DNA of 64,000 nt from Siphonodentalium dalli (Eukaryota > Mollusca > Scaphopoda > Gadilida > Siphonodentaliidae), in the NCBI GenBank assembly GCA_032622095.1, contig CP136069.1, forward strand, positions 32,462,194-32,526,193, in the 5' to 3' direction. Under the pieces are notes generated by a model. That model had not been told where the DNA came from. It saw nothing but the letters and a program-made list of their open reading frames with translations, and searched no databases. Below are positions 48,167-60,103 of the stretch, one piece after another. A program made the translations under genes and the position numbers. Every line of letters begins with the position of its first letter. The stretch's first letter is position 1.

Positions 48167-48829
48167 CAAAGTATAAAGGACTGAATCTGTGATTCCAGTC
48201 GTTAGTTGCCCAGCTCTACTTGTTCAAGAAAGATCTAAAGTGACGACAGAGGTGTTCATAAAAGTGGTTTGGCAGCATTCGTTATTATTCAGATCGATAC
48301 TTTGCACAATATGTCCGATTCAGAGTACACCATGTGTCAGAAAACGTTATGTCGGGTCGCTCTACGACTTCTCACTGGATCGCTTAAATAACCGATGCAC
48401 GTGACTGACATAAGACATACAAAACATGGAATCAATAACATACATAAACGAAGGACTATTGAAATTGGATGCATAAACTGGGTGCGTTACATAGGGGACT
48501 TAAACAGGATCATGGTCACATTACTAGATTAAATGTCTGAGACTGTAACCGAGACGTTTTCGTCAACGCATTGTGTGGTCCCGTCAACGCTTCAGCGCCC
48601 GAGCTGTCATTCATCTTGAAAAGGGCCAAATGGCCGTGATATTAAACTATAAGCTAGTCTAAGGGGCTTGTTATATGGGTCGGGAAAACTCGGCTAGCCG
48701 GGACAACACGGTTTGCCGGTACCTCGGTCATCTGCTTTCTCACTAAATAATGGTGTGCTGTTACAATAGCCGAGCCAACTCGGCAACCCGAGATTACTAT
48801 ATATTACTTTAGTAGATGTCGGCGACTAA
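48167..48829. other. Unassigned interval
   Basis: No gene supported. The stretch 48680-48790 repeats short 'ctcggctagccgggacaaca' and 'cggcaacccgag' phrases that pair loosely. A weak foldback is possible but not demonstrable by eye. Confidence 0.35.
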
Positions 48830-50140
48830 AACATTATTATAAATGTTAGTGCCCCTCCTCTCTCCATCTCTGACCCAAAATGGCACAACATGTGTCATCT
48901 TTAACACACATGATTTGATTTCTTGTATCATCGGAGTGGGCTAAACAGAATTGTATCAGCTTTTGTGCCCCACCTCTCCCCATTTATGACTCAAACAATC
49001 ACACTTTTGGTATATTTAAACCACGTCCACTATATTCCCGATAGCATGGGTGTGAATATGTATGAGTTAGGTGGTAAGCGACAACTAAAATAAATTCTTA
49101 TTAAATTGAATGCCCCCCCCCCCCTCCACAAAAAAAAATCCCTCCACCAGAACGGCACCAATTTGGCGTCTTTAAATCACACGATTAGAATCATCGGACA
49201 TGTAACATGGAGAATAAAGTGTATCAATTTGGTGAAAATCGGCGACAACAATTAGTTTTATCAATGTTGGTGCCTATCTCCCGCAACGTGCACCCTGACT
49301 CAAACGGCGACATTAGCAAATATAAGCACCAAATGTGGCGTTTATAACACACACGATTTGATTTTATTCCTCTCATCGTTAGAGAAGAACGTATAATAAT
49401 GTTGTGGAAATTAGCGCAAATCATATTTGTATCCGTTTTTGAGACCACCCCATCCTAACCCTGACTCAAGCGGCGCTACTTTTGACATCTTTAAACCACA
49501 CAATTACACTCATTGTGAAATTAATATATCTAAAATTGGTGGAAATCGATGGCTAAACAAATTGGTATCACAATTAGTGTCCCCCGTATCTCACCCAAAT
49601 TTGGCGTCTTTAAATCACACGATTAGATTTTTTATCATGGAGAATAATGAGAATCAATTTGTTAGAAATCGCGATAAAAATATTGTTATCAATTTTGGTG
49701 CCCCTATCCCCTGTCGTGCCCCCTGACAGGAACGTCGCCTCTGTTAACGTCTTTAAACCACACGATTAGATTTATGATATCATGGAGATGACTATGTAGT
49801 GGTAATCGGCGACTAAACAAATTCTTATAAAATTTAGACCCCCCATCTCACACCAAACGGCACCGATTTGGCGTATTTAAATCACAGAGTACCATTATAT
49901 TCCTGGTATCATGGAGAAGAATGTGAATCAATTCGGTGAAATTGGTGCTTAATATATTTTTAACAATTAGCGACAATTTTTTTATTTGCTGCCCGCCACC
50001 TCTTCTGACCACACAATTATCTTCCTCGTAAAAAGCTACCCCTGCCATACCCCTTTGGTGTCATCTAGATGGTCCCACGTGAATTTATATAGAACACAGA
50101 CAAACCAACATTCGCAAAAATAGATATAGCTAGATAACAT
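48830..50140 (+). repeat. Tandem-bearing dispersed repeat, at least six degenerate units
   Basis: 'cacacgattagattt', 'atcatggagaa.aat', 'atcaatttggtgaaaatcggcgac', 'ttggtgcccc.atc' and 'ctgactcaaacggcgccaatttggcgtctttaaa' recur in changing form every ~150-200 bp. The array ends with 'gctacccctgccatacccct', 'ttggtgtcatctagatggtc', 'acacagacaaaccaacattc' and 'gcaaaaatagatatagctagata', the same terminus as at 40475-40565. Coding potential is not evident. Confidence 0.75.
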
Positions 50141-51808
50141 GTACAATAGGTAGTGGAACATGATTGCAAACAAGAGTGAACAAGGAATACATATGGTCTA
50201 AACATTGTTTATTTATCCACCAAATATATAATTATGCTACATAAAATACATTCAACTTGGAAATACATAAGGAATTGTTATAATGTAAATGGTAATTTGT
50301 CATGTATCTGGTAGAAAGGGAGAACGACAGTAAGCACATTCATGTTTTAACTCGTTTCACCCGAACAAACATAAATGATTTATAGAATAACAACTACGAA
50401 TTGTATAACGAAGATTTAATCTATAAATTCAGGATAACGTTGGCTTCACATGAACTGTGCACATCCTATATAATATTATCATTAAACATGTATCAGGCAA
50501 TGAAACGAACTTTTGCAGCCTATATTCTCGTATGTATTGATGATCAACTTTTCAAAAGCCAATATATAATTGAATGATCCACGTTACTACATGTGGGTGG
50601 GATGGTGGGCCCAACCATGCACACAAGAAGCTAAACGTAGAATGGGCGCTAAAATCTTGTTTACGTTCGAGCACACTTTAGAACATTCGAGAAACTCGAG
50701 CTGAATCGAGTCAATTATCAATCAATGCTTATCACGCGTGAACTACTATTGCCAATCACCCAGATATCGCCAATCACCCAGATATGCCCCATCGATTTAA
50801 CCCCCGTCGATCTAATATTTTACATTGTTATCCTTCATCCCATTTCACCCCACTTTCATCTCTTCTGATTGGCTGAGAGTGCGTCACATGGCGGGCCGTA
50901 AATCACCATATTACCCTCGAGGGTAATATTGTCTCAGATATTGACCGCTCAGCTGTTACCAGTAAACATAGAACTATGAAGAACTCAACGTGCAGAGACA
51001 CTCTCACAGCTCTCTGATAATTTTCGAAAACACTGTTTTTATAAACTCCACTGTTTCATAACAACCGCGAACTGTGGTGTTTGCTAATTTGCACAATTGT
51101 GTGTTGTTTTATTTGCAATTAAATCACGCTATGTATAGATGGTGTTGTCACGGACACAAATCCGTTATAAGGTGTAATGTTCCTATTGGACATTTTTATA
51201 TCACTAATAAAAATCGTGGGACAAATAGATAATCCTTATCATGCAGTTGGTATGTGCTGCAGACAATCGCACATACGATGTACATACGCTACAAATAAGT
51301 TTATGTACTAGATCAAATAGCCACTCTTTACTGTTTATCAATTGACTATTTCTTTTCGGCAATACATTCCTCAGACTTCAGAAGAATACACTTATGTTGC
51401 GTAACAATCGGTAACATACGTCAATTTCTTTTTGCACAACTACAACGTGTTAGTTTCACAGTTTTAGCGTTCTGGAAATTAACACGTGTGCCTGCGTCTT
51501 TACGCTCATTTGAACGAAACCGAACATTTCGCTGCATGGCTACTCAACTTCGAAATTGCTTTACTCCTCTTTCCGTGAACCGATTCCCACATGCGACTAG
51601 CAAACTGACCGGAGAATAGCTGCGCAAATGATGGGTGTGTTAATTGATCCAGAATGTGAATGTTTTCTTTTCTGAAAAGCGAGGATTCCAACATAAAATT
51701 AACTCTTCGAACTGGATTAAAGAATATACGCACGCACTTATGCCTGCTATTAAGGAGGTAGTGTGTACTCCTTTGTCAGATTACAAAACAGTTATCACCC
51801 TTGTTTTC
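50141..51808. other. Unassigned interval with a 22-bp perfect palindrome
   Basis: 'atattaccctcgagggtaatat' at 50908-50929 is self-complementary. A neighbouring pair 'caatcacccagatat' is repeated directly at 50754 and 50771. No gene supported. The 51506-51733 minus-strand frame lacks motifs. Confidence 0.5.
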
Positions 51809-51919
51809 GTGAGACACGGGGATTTGTCGCCGCACTTGACCTGGAATGTCACCCTCGGGCCTAGCGGCCCTTGGGTGACATTCCAGGTCTCGAGCGGGCG
51901 ACAAATCCCCGTGTCTCAC
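51809..51919. repeat. Long hairpin, 111 bp
   Basis: The left arm 'gtgagacacggggatttgtc', then 'acctggaatgtcaccc', pairs with the right arm 'gggtgacattccaggt', then 'gacaaatccccgtgtctcac'. Almost the whole length is paired, with a small loop near 51864. It crosses an open frame (51644-52099) that I regard as accidental. Confidence 0.85.
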
Positions 51920-52276
51920 TCAATCGCGGACGATAACTGTATATTAACACCCTGCTCTCTAAATAATTCTTCGTTGAACTTCAACAAAGTAATATATTTT
52001 CGGGTGTCGTTCTCCCCACACCCTACATCTAGCTGGATGAACGTTGTATACAACTTCTTGGGTGCGAATTTGTTGTGTGCTTATTATCCAACAGTTTAGT
52101 ACGATGTACGCAACTGATTGCGTGAACTGTCTTCTCATGCTTCTGTGGTATTACGTTCATACCACATTGGATAAAACCGCCACGTGACCAGGTCATTCAA
52201 TAGCAGCACGTTTTTCCGGTTTTGGCTTCAAATACTTCAAAACAAGATGGACGACTGCGTGAAAAAATGCATGAGC

Positions 52277-52592
52277 GACTGGAAAATGGGACAAGACGTC
52301 GTGGATAGCTTTGCCGGTATAGTATACCTTTGTTATTATTATTCTTTGTACGATACACTGATCATGTAGGCTTTATGTATTGAGTGTATATTTATTTATA
52401 TTTGCCAAATTTTGAAGTTTACAAATTTACACAACAGTTACTGCTGGCGGCACTATTTTGACTAAAGTAGTACACTCATACACTCAACACATAAAACCTA
52501 CATAATCAGTGTATCGTACAAAGGATAATTATAACAAAGGTATACTATACCGGCAAAGCTATCCACGACGTATTGCCCATTATACTTTCCAA
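52277..52592. mobile_element. Foldback element, ~315 bp
   Basis: 'acgtcgtggatagctttgcc' and 'ggtatagtatacctttgtta' on the left pair with 'taacaaaggtatactatacc' and 'ggcaaagctatccacgacgt' on the right. 'cgatacactgat' pairs with 'atcagtgtatcg'. The loop region is ~70 bp. Non-coding; the superfamily is unknown. Confidence 0.75.
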
Positions 52593-52900
52593 TCAACGTT
52601 GGGTAAACTTTCCAATCAACAAATGTCATCCAACTCTACCCAACACCCAACAGTTCAATAAACGTAGATAGGTACTGTGGGCAATTAAAATTGATTGGGT
52701 GTTGTGTGAAATTTCATCCAACACGTTGTATAATTAACACACAACCGTTGGTAGTAAATATATATGCAACGTTGTGTAAAATTGTATCCAACAAAAATTG
52801 TTATGCAACTTTTCACACAACGTAGATATGTGCTGTGGGCATACACCGGTTGATTGACTGTTGGATACCTTCTTATCCAACTAGATTTAGGGTGCACGTA
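52593..52900 (+). repeat. Diverged tandem pair, ~157-bp spacing
   Basis: 'acgtagataggtactgtggg' at ~52662 and 'acgtagatatgtgctgtggg' at ~52819 mark two copies. 'caacgttg', 'atccaaca' and 'gttgggtgt' phrases recur around them in both orientations. Probably a small repeat-based element. Confidence 0.55.
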
Positions 52901-53039
52901 TCATCAAGGGCCCCTGTAAAATGTATATATAAATCATCCTGGAGGTTTACGATAATATCCGGACCGGACATTTATAGATAAGTCAGGTATTACATGGGTT
53001 CTGGGATATTTTGTGTATTAAGATTAAGAGGATAGTTTG

Positions 53040-53505
53040 ATAAAAAAATTGTTTATTCGCCGATTAGTACCAAACTTCTAAATAATCATCTCCATGATAT
53101 CAGGAGTCTAATTGTGTGGCTTAAATATTTCAAAAGTGGTACCATTCGAAACAGGGGGCGAGAGAGACACATAAATTGATTTAAAATATGTTTAGCGCCG
53201 ATTTCCACTAAACTGATACATATTCTTCTCCTTGATTCGAGGAATCTAATCATGTGGTTTAAATACGCCAAATTTGTGCCGTAATTGTAAATTAGTGAGA
53301 TATATGGGGTCCCTAAATTTGATACGAATTTGTATACTCGCCAATTTTCAACAATTTTATATATATTCATCTCCATAACGAGTCTAAGTTTGTGGTTTAA
53401 TGAGTCAGAAATATGGACGGGCGGGTCACCAAAACTGATAGCAATATGTTTAGTGCCAATTAATATCAAATTCATACAGGTTCTTCTCAAATGATACGAT
53501 GAATC
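53040..53505 (-). repeat. Tandem-bearing dispersed repeat, inverted copy
   Basis: Reverse-complement relatives of the 48830-50140 units: 'gtgtggcttaaatatttcaaaagt', 'cgccgatttccactaaactgata', 'catattcttctccttgattcgagga', 'gtggtttaaatacgccaaatttgtgccg'. About three degenerate units. Confidence 0.65.
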
Positions 53506-53509
53506 ACAA

Positions 53510-53887
53510 TAGTGGTCACAGTGTGCCGTAAAATATAATTTCTTCTGAGATCAAAGAAAACGGAGTCAGTGGCACATGGTTTCAGGTCCTCAAATACTGA
53601 CATCTGACAAGGTTATATATCTGCCCAATATTCAGAGGATATCTTTCATGCTTTAGAACAGACTCATCGCCTAACATAAACAACTCAAAATATCGCTCTG
53701 TTGCATAGCTACTATAATATTCCGGGTGTAAGAATCATGTTTTGTGATGCTATTTGGATATATAATTTATGAGACAATGTGTAACACTTTGAAAAAGAGT
53801 ATCCTCGATTCCCACCATACATCGACAATATGCAGAGGGTTTCACATCACTTTAACCTGGGCAACGCCGGGTAACCCTGCTAGTTAT
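53510..53887 (+). repeat. Dispersed repeat with GGGCAACGCCGGGTAACC terminus, second copy
   Basis: 53510-53700 matches 45920-46110. The right end has 'ggtttcacatcactttaacc', then 'gggcaacgccgggtaaccct' and 'gctagttat', as at 47085-47135. It abuts the minus-strand LINE tail directly. Confidence 0.7.
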
Positions 53888-55860
53888 ACAAATAAAATAG
53901 TTCTGTGTTGATAGTGAATTTGTGAAATTCTTCAAATATAGTTAGATTCGTTTGTAGACTCATTCTATCATCGCCATTGCGAAACATATACACTGAGGGA
54001 ACTATAGCATCTGGGATCTTTCTAAGTATAATTTGCCTATGGGAAAGGTAACGCCGACATTTGAATATGTAGTTGTAGATTTTGGAGGTACCAGTATTAA
54101 TTGTTGATACTTCGGATACAAGTTGGGGCACTAATTATTTGGAGTTACCAGTATTAATTGTCGATAATTCAGATACAAGTTGATGCGCTAAGTGTTTGGA
54201 GTTACGAGCATTAATTGTCGAAACTTAGGATACAAGTTAGGGCACTAAGTGCTTGGAGTTACAAGTATTAATTGTCGATACTTAGGATACAAGTTGGGGC
54301 ACTAAGTTCTGGAGGTTCTCCGCGATCGAGTTATATATCATTTTGTGATATAAATACAGTTTTGAATTTTCAAGTCTCCTTGAAAGAGTCTCCCAACCTG
54401 CTTCAATTATAAGTTAGTGTTACCCATGGACCGTGTACACCCGGTTATGATGCGCGCTGCTTCTAGTTGTATGCGTTTGGGTGCGTGTTCTATGATCTTA
54501 CAAAAGTTAAATAACATTTTTCTAGGATTTCTCTAATAAGAACGTATTTTTTTTGTAACATAGATATTCGATACCGGAAGACTTAGCAGTAATACTATTT
54601 TTTCAAGGTTTATAGTACATGTATGTCGGATTCAGTTATTTGTGTTTCATTTATAGTTCTGGGATGGATTCCGATGGAATATGTTCTGGTATAGTGGGAT
54701 TTGAGTCATCTATGGGTGAGATACTATATAGTCATTAAAAGCTTCGGCTTTGTCAGTGATGGATGTGTGCGTGCTGTTATTCAACAGCAAGTAGGGAATA
54801 GCTTTATTGCTGGGTTTTTTCTGAGAGTTTAACAAAAGTGTTCCACCAGGAAGATGAGGTGTTTCTGGATTATTTAAAATGTCTTGCATGTGGGCTATTT
54901 CGTCCTATTTCGATGTTCTTATTAGGGAGATGACTTCGTTTCGTGTTGTCCTATAGTTTGTCCATGCGTTGCGAACTTTGGCTTTTCCATACAATCGCTT
55001 TCGCTGTTTGATATGTTGTTTTATTCAAGAATTTAACTATGTTTGTTCATCTTTCTTACAGCGCACAATTTTACTTGGGACAAAAGCATTGATCTGATAT
55101 TGTAAGAAATTTGAGAGTACGTTGTTCATTTCACTGATAGTTGTAATAGTTTGTTCTCGGTAACTTTTTTTAATTGACTTCTTTAGATATGTGCAATTTG
55201 CTTGATCGTAGTTATAAACACGCCTAGTAAACGGTTTCTGTTTCCATTTTTTCTGATATTAGGAATATGATAGCGAACACAATTTCCATGGAAGGGTTTA
55301 AGGGTTCCACTTTCAAAGACAGAGCAGTTTGTATTTACCAGGACAACATCGACAAGAGTTTGCGAATATACAGAAAATTGGTAGATTCCGTTATTATTTG
55401 TTTTAATGTTAGTTGTCTGTAGATTGTTGAAATTCTGCTATTTGATTGGTAAAATGTATTATATTGGTTTTCATTAAGGTTTCCGACAATTTTCAGGTTA
55501 TGGTGGATGGGTCACGTGCCGTGTCTAACATAGTTGTAATTGTAGACCAACGATTGCAATTGCAATCCATACATCGCACCAAACCGATGAGGCTTCTAGT
55601 TTTTCCATGGCAAAGTTTTATCCAACGCTTTCCATTCCAGGGTGTTCGCGATCAATTAGCCGCCTATAAGCTATGTTGTTCCTTATGTAGACTATTACCC
55701 CACCATTTGAATCAGCCCTGTCAAACCCATGCATGAACTAGTAATCGTTCGTTGGGGTGTCTACACCTAACCATGTCTCTGTGAAATAGCAGATATAAAA
55801 GTTAAGCATTTCGGTTCTAATAATATCAATCTTGGTAGTCAGGCAATGAATATTTAAATG
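53880..55860 (-). pseudogene. Decayed minus-strand LINE (endonuclease start and ORF2 C-terminus recognisable)
   Basis: On the minus strand from 55860: NIHCLTTKIDII, YFTETWLGVDTP, a stop, DRADSNGGVIVYIRNNIAYRR. This is the N-terminal APE-type endonuclease pattern of jockey/CR1-like LINEs. At the other end, from ~54535: EHAPKRIQLEAARIITGCTRS and, near 54131-53880, the tail VPSVYMFRNG with a following LQTNLTIFEEF. The region between is too short and too full of stops to hold an RT domain, so the copy is internally deleted and dead. A minisatellite lies in the tail. Confidence 0.7.
54078..54310 (-). repeat. 57-bp minisatellite, about four copies, within the LINE tail
   Basis: 'ttggagttaccagtattaat', 'tgtcgatacttaggatacaagttggggcactaag' and variants repeat with ~57-bp spacing. 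57 is divisible by three, so the minus-strand reading (PQLVSEVSTINTG) repeats every 19 residues, although several copies now carry stops. The expansion lies at the junction between the tail segments of the LINE. Confidence 0.8.
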
Positions 55861-56079
55861 CTTAATTTTTTACGTTTTGACTCGTCCCAGGGCCGGATGA
55901 GGTGGATGTCATCCCCGAGCGTGATTAAATTGTATATCCAGTTGGGGGTGTTTTGTAAGTTTCTCGAGGTACAGAGTCGAGTTATTTGGATTTTAACCAT
56001 CCGCACACGATCGTTTTTTGTGTCACATATTGATTGGTGTTCGAGTAAGAAGAAGACTATTAAGTACATACAATAGTTT

Positions 56080-58430
56080 CAAGTGTGGCTCATTTAATGT
56101 AGTATTGGAAGCACGATATTAAACGTTTTGAAGATGAAACATTACAACGAATTTTTGTGTCTTATCGGTTTGCGCGGTCATGGAACATGCACACCCGTGA
56201 TTTATATTCACTTGAAATCCACGTGTGCGTCTGCTCATTGTTGTCGCTTGACTGTTATCTAGACAAACGTCTTTCCCAGTAGACGCCGAGGTGTTAGCTC
56301 GCCGAGGTAGTAATTATTTTGCTAGTCATTATTAGATCAACTGTGCATTATCTAAATAATTACCGGTAAAATAATGACCAACTCGGAAAGAGGAGCACAC
56401 TCCTTGTTAAGTGGTCCTTGTTATGATGGTGGGTCCTGGTGAATTAATATGTTGTTGTCAGAGCAAGATGATGCTGTTTTGAAAATGTACCGTTATTTTT
56501 TCAAAGTTGTCATTTTCACGACTTGTGGCTAATCTGAACGAATGGGAAAAAGCCCATTATGTTTATAAAACATTCAAAAACATTGATATTGTAAGATATA
56601 TAAATTAACTAGGTGGTTTGAAGGCCACATGAAAGCCACATGTTAATCCAAATGACCAACTGCCATCGAATAAAGATGTTTCATATAATTTGATATGGGA
56701 TACTGGCTATATAGACACATGCGAAAAATACTATGTCGGCAGTATTGTTGTCATGACTACTTCAATTGCAAATTGTACACACAATCAGGTACCGAAATTC
56801 TGAATTTATCTACTTTTCGTGGGTTACAAATACTAACCAACAGATTCGCTTAGAAAATATCACCATGTACACTGAATTTGTATTCTATATTTTCCACCAA
56901 AACGGCATATGATTATCCTTCTTACCAGTTCTTGGTTTCGGTTGCCCAGCGTTTACAGAAATAGTTGGGACTACAACATTTGAAGCGCCCAAACCTTCTC
57001 TGACATTCTTTCGATGTTAGTACGTATAGACGCCGAACTACACATAGACATACTGCATGTCTGTACATCTAACTTGGAGTCGACACGCTTCGAGCACCAC
57101 ATGCAGCTGGACAGGTGTTACCGCCAAATGCATGTGTACATTTACCATGCATAGCCTTCAAACATGCGATTTCGTCCTCTACTCGTACCAGGCATGTTTT
57201 TCGAGTACACACTCATCACAAATAAAAAACAAGGTGCATAATCTGAGTATTATATTCGGTGATTACATTTCGGACTAGTTGAATACCGTATATATCACGA
57301 CACAAGTACACGTATAAAGCACACGTGTTTGTGAAATTCGATCTGAGAGAATCTTCATAACAGGCCTACAACTAAGTTATTGTAAACTAAATACATTGTA
57401 TCAAAACATATTTGCAATTGTCCATTCAACGCATTGAATTCAAGATGATGTACACTTCCAGCGTATATGGAGGTGATGTGAGAAATCACCATGACGGCAA
57501 TCGTAGTATAGTTATAGTAGTTATCATGTAATATACAGGGCTACAATCTCACGGTCCTTAATTGTAGCTGGTAGATTTGAACTTCTGGGAACTGAAATTA
57601 AGTGGGACATTAGATATCATATATATATTGAAAGCTACCAGAGGGTCTCAGTCATATGTATACCTATATTATTTATCTGAATATATAAATATTTATATAA
57701 GTATTCTAAACTCGATACCCATGTTTATAGGAATGCACGTCTGTCTACACCAATAGAGAGGTTTCGCAACTCATGAATAGAGCAACGGATACCTTTTGGG
57801 CGACGGTTAGGGTAATAGGTAATAGGTAACCAAGCTATGCGTACCAACCGTAGTCGTAATGTCCTAACAATGTGACCGATAGAGTATCAGTTTGTTCGGT
57901 AGACAGACACTCGGTCACTTTGTTTTGTCGTATCATGCAACCATCAGTTATCAGGCTTTAAGACAACTGTCCCCAATTGACCGATTGATAAAAAGGTTAT
58001 CGTTCGCGCTGTACATAATCCGTATGCTAGATCGCGCGGAGTGCTAACTCACTGATTTGTCGGGATATATTCAAACCACCCCATTCGTCACGCTATTCGT
58101 CTGCAGACAAGGACTTGACCAGCGGGTGTCCGTATGGGGGTGGATGTCCACGTTGGAATTCCCAATAGTTTATGCACCCTCTTGAACCATACCAAACTGA
58201 CATGTTTGCGTGATTCCATTTGTCCTTTGCCATTTCGCCCCTGTGCTTTGATGTTCCTATTGATGTTCACTCGCAGGCCTGGGTGGTAATATAATTTGAA
58301 TGAATAGGTAGTCCTGTAACAGTTGTCATGCGTGAGAACTTTTCGGGATGAAAACCTGAAAATTACATGATTCGGCCAGGTGCGAGAACATGTTTTAAAT
58401 TGAACATAAAACATTCAAAATCCTAGCAAC
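56080..58430. other. Unassigned interval
   Basis: AT-rich DNA. Open stretches at 57057-57278 and 58088-58414 carry no motif, start context or splice pattern that I can defend. No tandem repeat noticed. Confidence 0.4.
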
Positions 58431-58439
58431 TAAACTGGC

Positions 58440-58680
58440 ATCAGCTTTCCCACCTGATACCCCTATATAAGGTTGGAAGATTTCCAACAGATAGCCATTT
58501 CATTCCAATAGTTTGACTTATTAGAAAAATATGAGAATGTTGGTCTAAAAACAAGAAATTCCCCACTAATTTATAGTTGGAAAATCAAACTGCGAGAAAA
58601 ATGTCAACTTACTGCTGGTGTGAAATGTTCAACTAATGTGTGTCTGGTATGAAATTTCCAACTGTTTGGGTGATATACCC
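58440..58680 (+). repeat. Dispersed 'ggaaatttccaac' repeat, copy 3 (partial)
   Basis: 'aaggttggaagatttccaac', 'gttggaaaatcaaact', 'taatgtgtgtctggtatgaa' and 'atttccaactgtt' follow the order seen at 32640-32860 and 34380-34590. More diverged and shorter on the left. Confidence 0.65.
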
Positions 58681-58750
58681 CGCCCCCACGCCCTCCACGC
58701 AACCCCAACATCCCTTATCGCGACGTTCCTGTGATCATGTCTCCGTCTGC

Positions 58751-58912
58751 AATATACATGACGATATTAGTGCTAACAATATACATGACGATATTAGTGC
58801 TAACAATATACATGACGATATTAGTGCTAACAATATACATGACGATATTAGTGCTAACAATATACATGACGATATTAGTGCTAACAATATACATGACGAT
58901 ATTAGTGCTAAC
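58751..58912 (+). repeat. 27-bp minisatellite, six apparently perfect copies
   Basis: Unit 'aatatacatgacgatattag' + 'tgctaac', repeated at 58751, 58778, 58805, 58832, 58859 and 58886 with no difference seen. Because 27 is a multiple of three, two plus-strand frames stay open (NIHDDISAN and IYMTILVLT repeats). I treat these as by-products of the repeat. Perfect copies suggest recent expansion. Confidence 0.95.
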
Positions 58913-59957
58913 TATTTGGCATTCCGTGCAATCTCAATCGGTATGTTAATTATAGCAACCACCAAATGTCCCAGATTTTGGAGAAATTGTCACGTGACTT
59001 CCGCTTAGCAGCCGTGTGGAGATTGCAAAAAAAACGCGGAATTGGAAATTAAGCATCGCGATAAAAATGAAAGTAACTACTTCACAACTTACGAAGAATT
59101 CACGTGTGATTTAAGTCATTTAGACCATTTCGTTGATCAGCTTAATGGAAACGAAAAACGAAGAAGTCATGACGATTATTCTTAGCGTTTCGTCACCGAA
59201 AAAGGCAGATTGGAGGCATATCATGCGTGGTTGCTCCACTACGTGTCACGTACGATTCATATTGAAGTATAGAACACAAACCATAATCGTAGTCCTTATG
59301 TTTTGCAATGCGAATTTTTTAGCCCCAAATGAATTTTACGGATACGAATAGCTAAACATATCCGTTGCTCTATCCTGAGTTACGAAACCTTTTTATTAAC
59401 AGGCTACAGCCAAATATCATTAACAATGATGCAAATAGTCAATAACCGGACTGACCAACGTAAATAAATACTACACAATAAAGAATTCCAAAGTCCACCT
59501 CATCACAAGGGCTTTGGCCATGAAGCAACCCCCTCCCGATTAAGGCTCACTTCGATAAATATGGGATGATTTTACCAGAACTATTGATCGCGAGTCAATA
59601 CCATATGATACTCAGTGTTCACGTTCTAGTGATTTTAACACCGTGAAGTTCCTTGAAAACAATCTTTAAAACACTTCTTCAAATCTCATCGTTATTTAGT
59701 CAATATGAAAGTCGATTAATCCTAAGATCAACCTTAATATATCTTGATTTAATATAATGATCATGCACATGTGTTCCCTGTTGTTGGGATTATATATTAA
59801 ACAATATTTATTTATATGTAATCCAAAAAGAATGGCGTGCTCAAATATATATATCATTTCGTAAGATCCGGATTTATTGATCACTATCACCTAAAATTTA
59901 ACTGATATGATCTTCGTTGAAGAATTCTTCGTGGGGTTCTACTGGAAGAATAATATT

Positions 59958-60103
59958 ATCCATCATGACCTGGGGTGTGGATGGAAAAATCTCACCCGAG
60001 GGGCCAGATATTTGGGCCGGACACGAGGCTTGCCGAGTGTCCGGACCAAATATCTGCCCCGAGGGTGAGATTTTCCCATCCCACACCCCAGGTCATGATG
60101 GAT
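59958..60103. repeat. Long hairpin, ~146 bp, arms ~70 bp
   Basis: The left arm 'atccatcatgacctggggtg' ... 'aaaaatctcacccgaggggc' ... 'agatatttgggccggacac' pairs with the right arm 'gtgtccggaccaaatatct' ... 'gccccgagggtgagatttt' ... 'caccccaggtcatgatggat'. Only a few mismatches and a very short loop. It resembles a terminal-hairpin MITE with no unique core. Confidence 0.9.

Noticed and set aside
51644-52099. 151-codon open frame
   Set aside because: Its centre is the long hairpin at 51809-51919, so its two halves are partly reverse complements. No domain recognised.
55446-55736. Plus-strand 96-codon open frame
   Set aside because: The minus strand of the same interval encodes the LINE endonuclease pattern (TETWLG, DRADSNGG), so the plus frame is a shadow.
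58640-59008. Repeat-protein gene with NIHDDISAN units
   Set aside because: The repeat is exact at DNA level and open in two frames because 27 is a multiple of three. No promoter, splice or family evidence.
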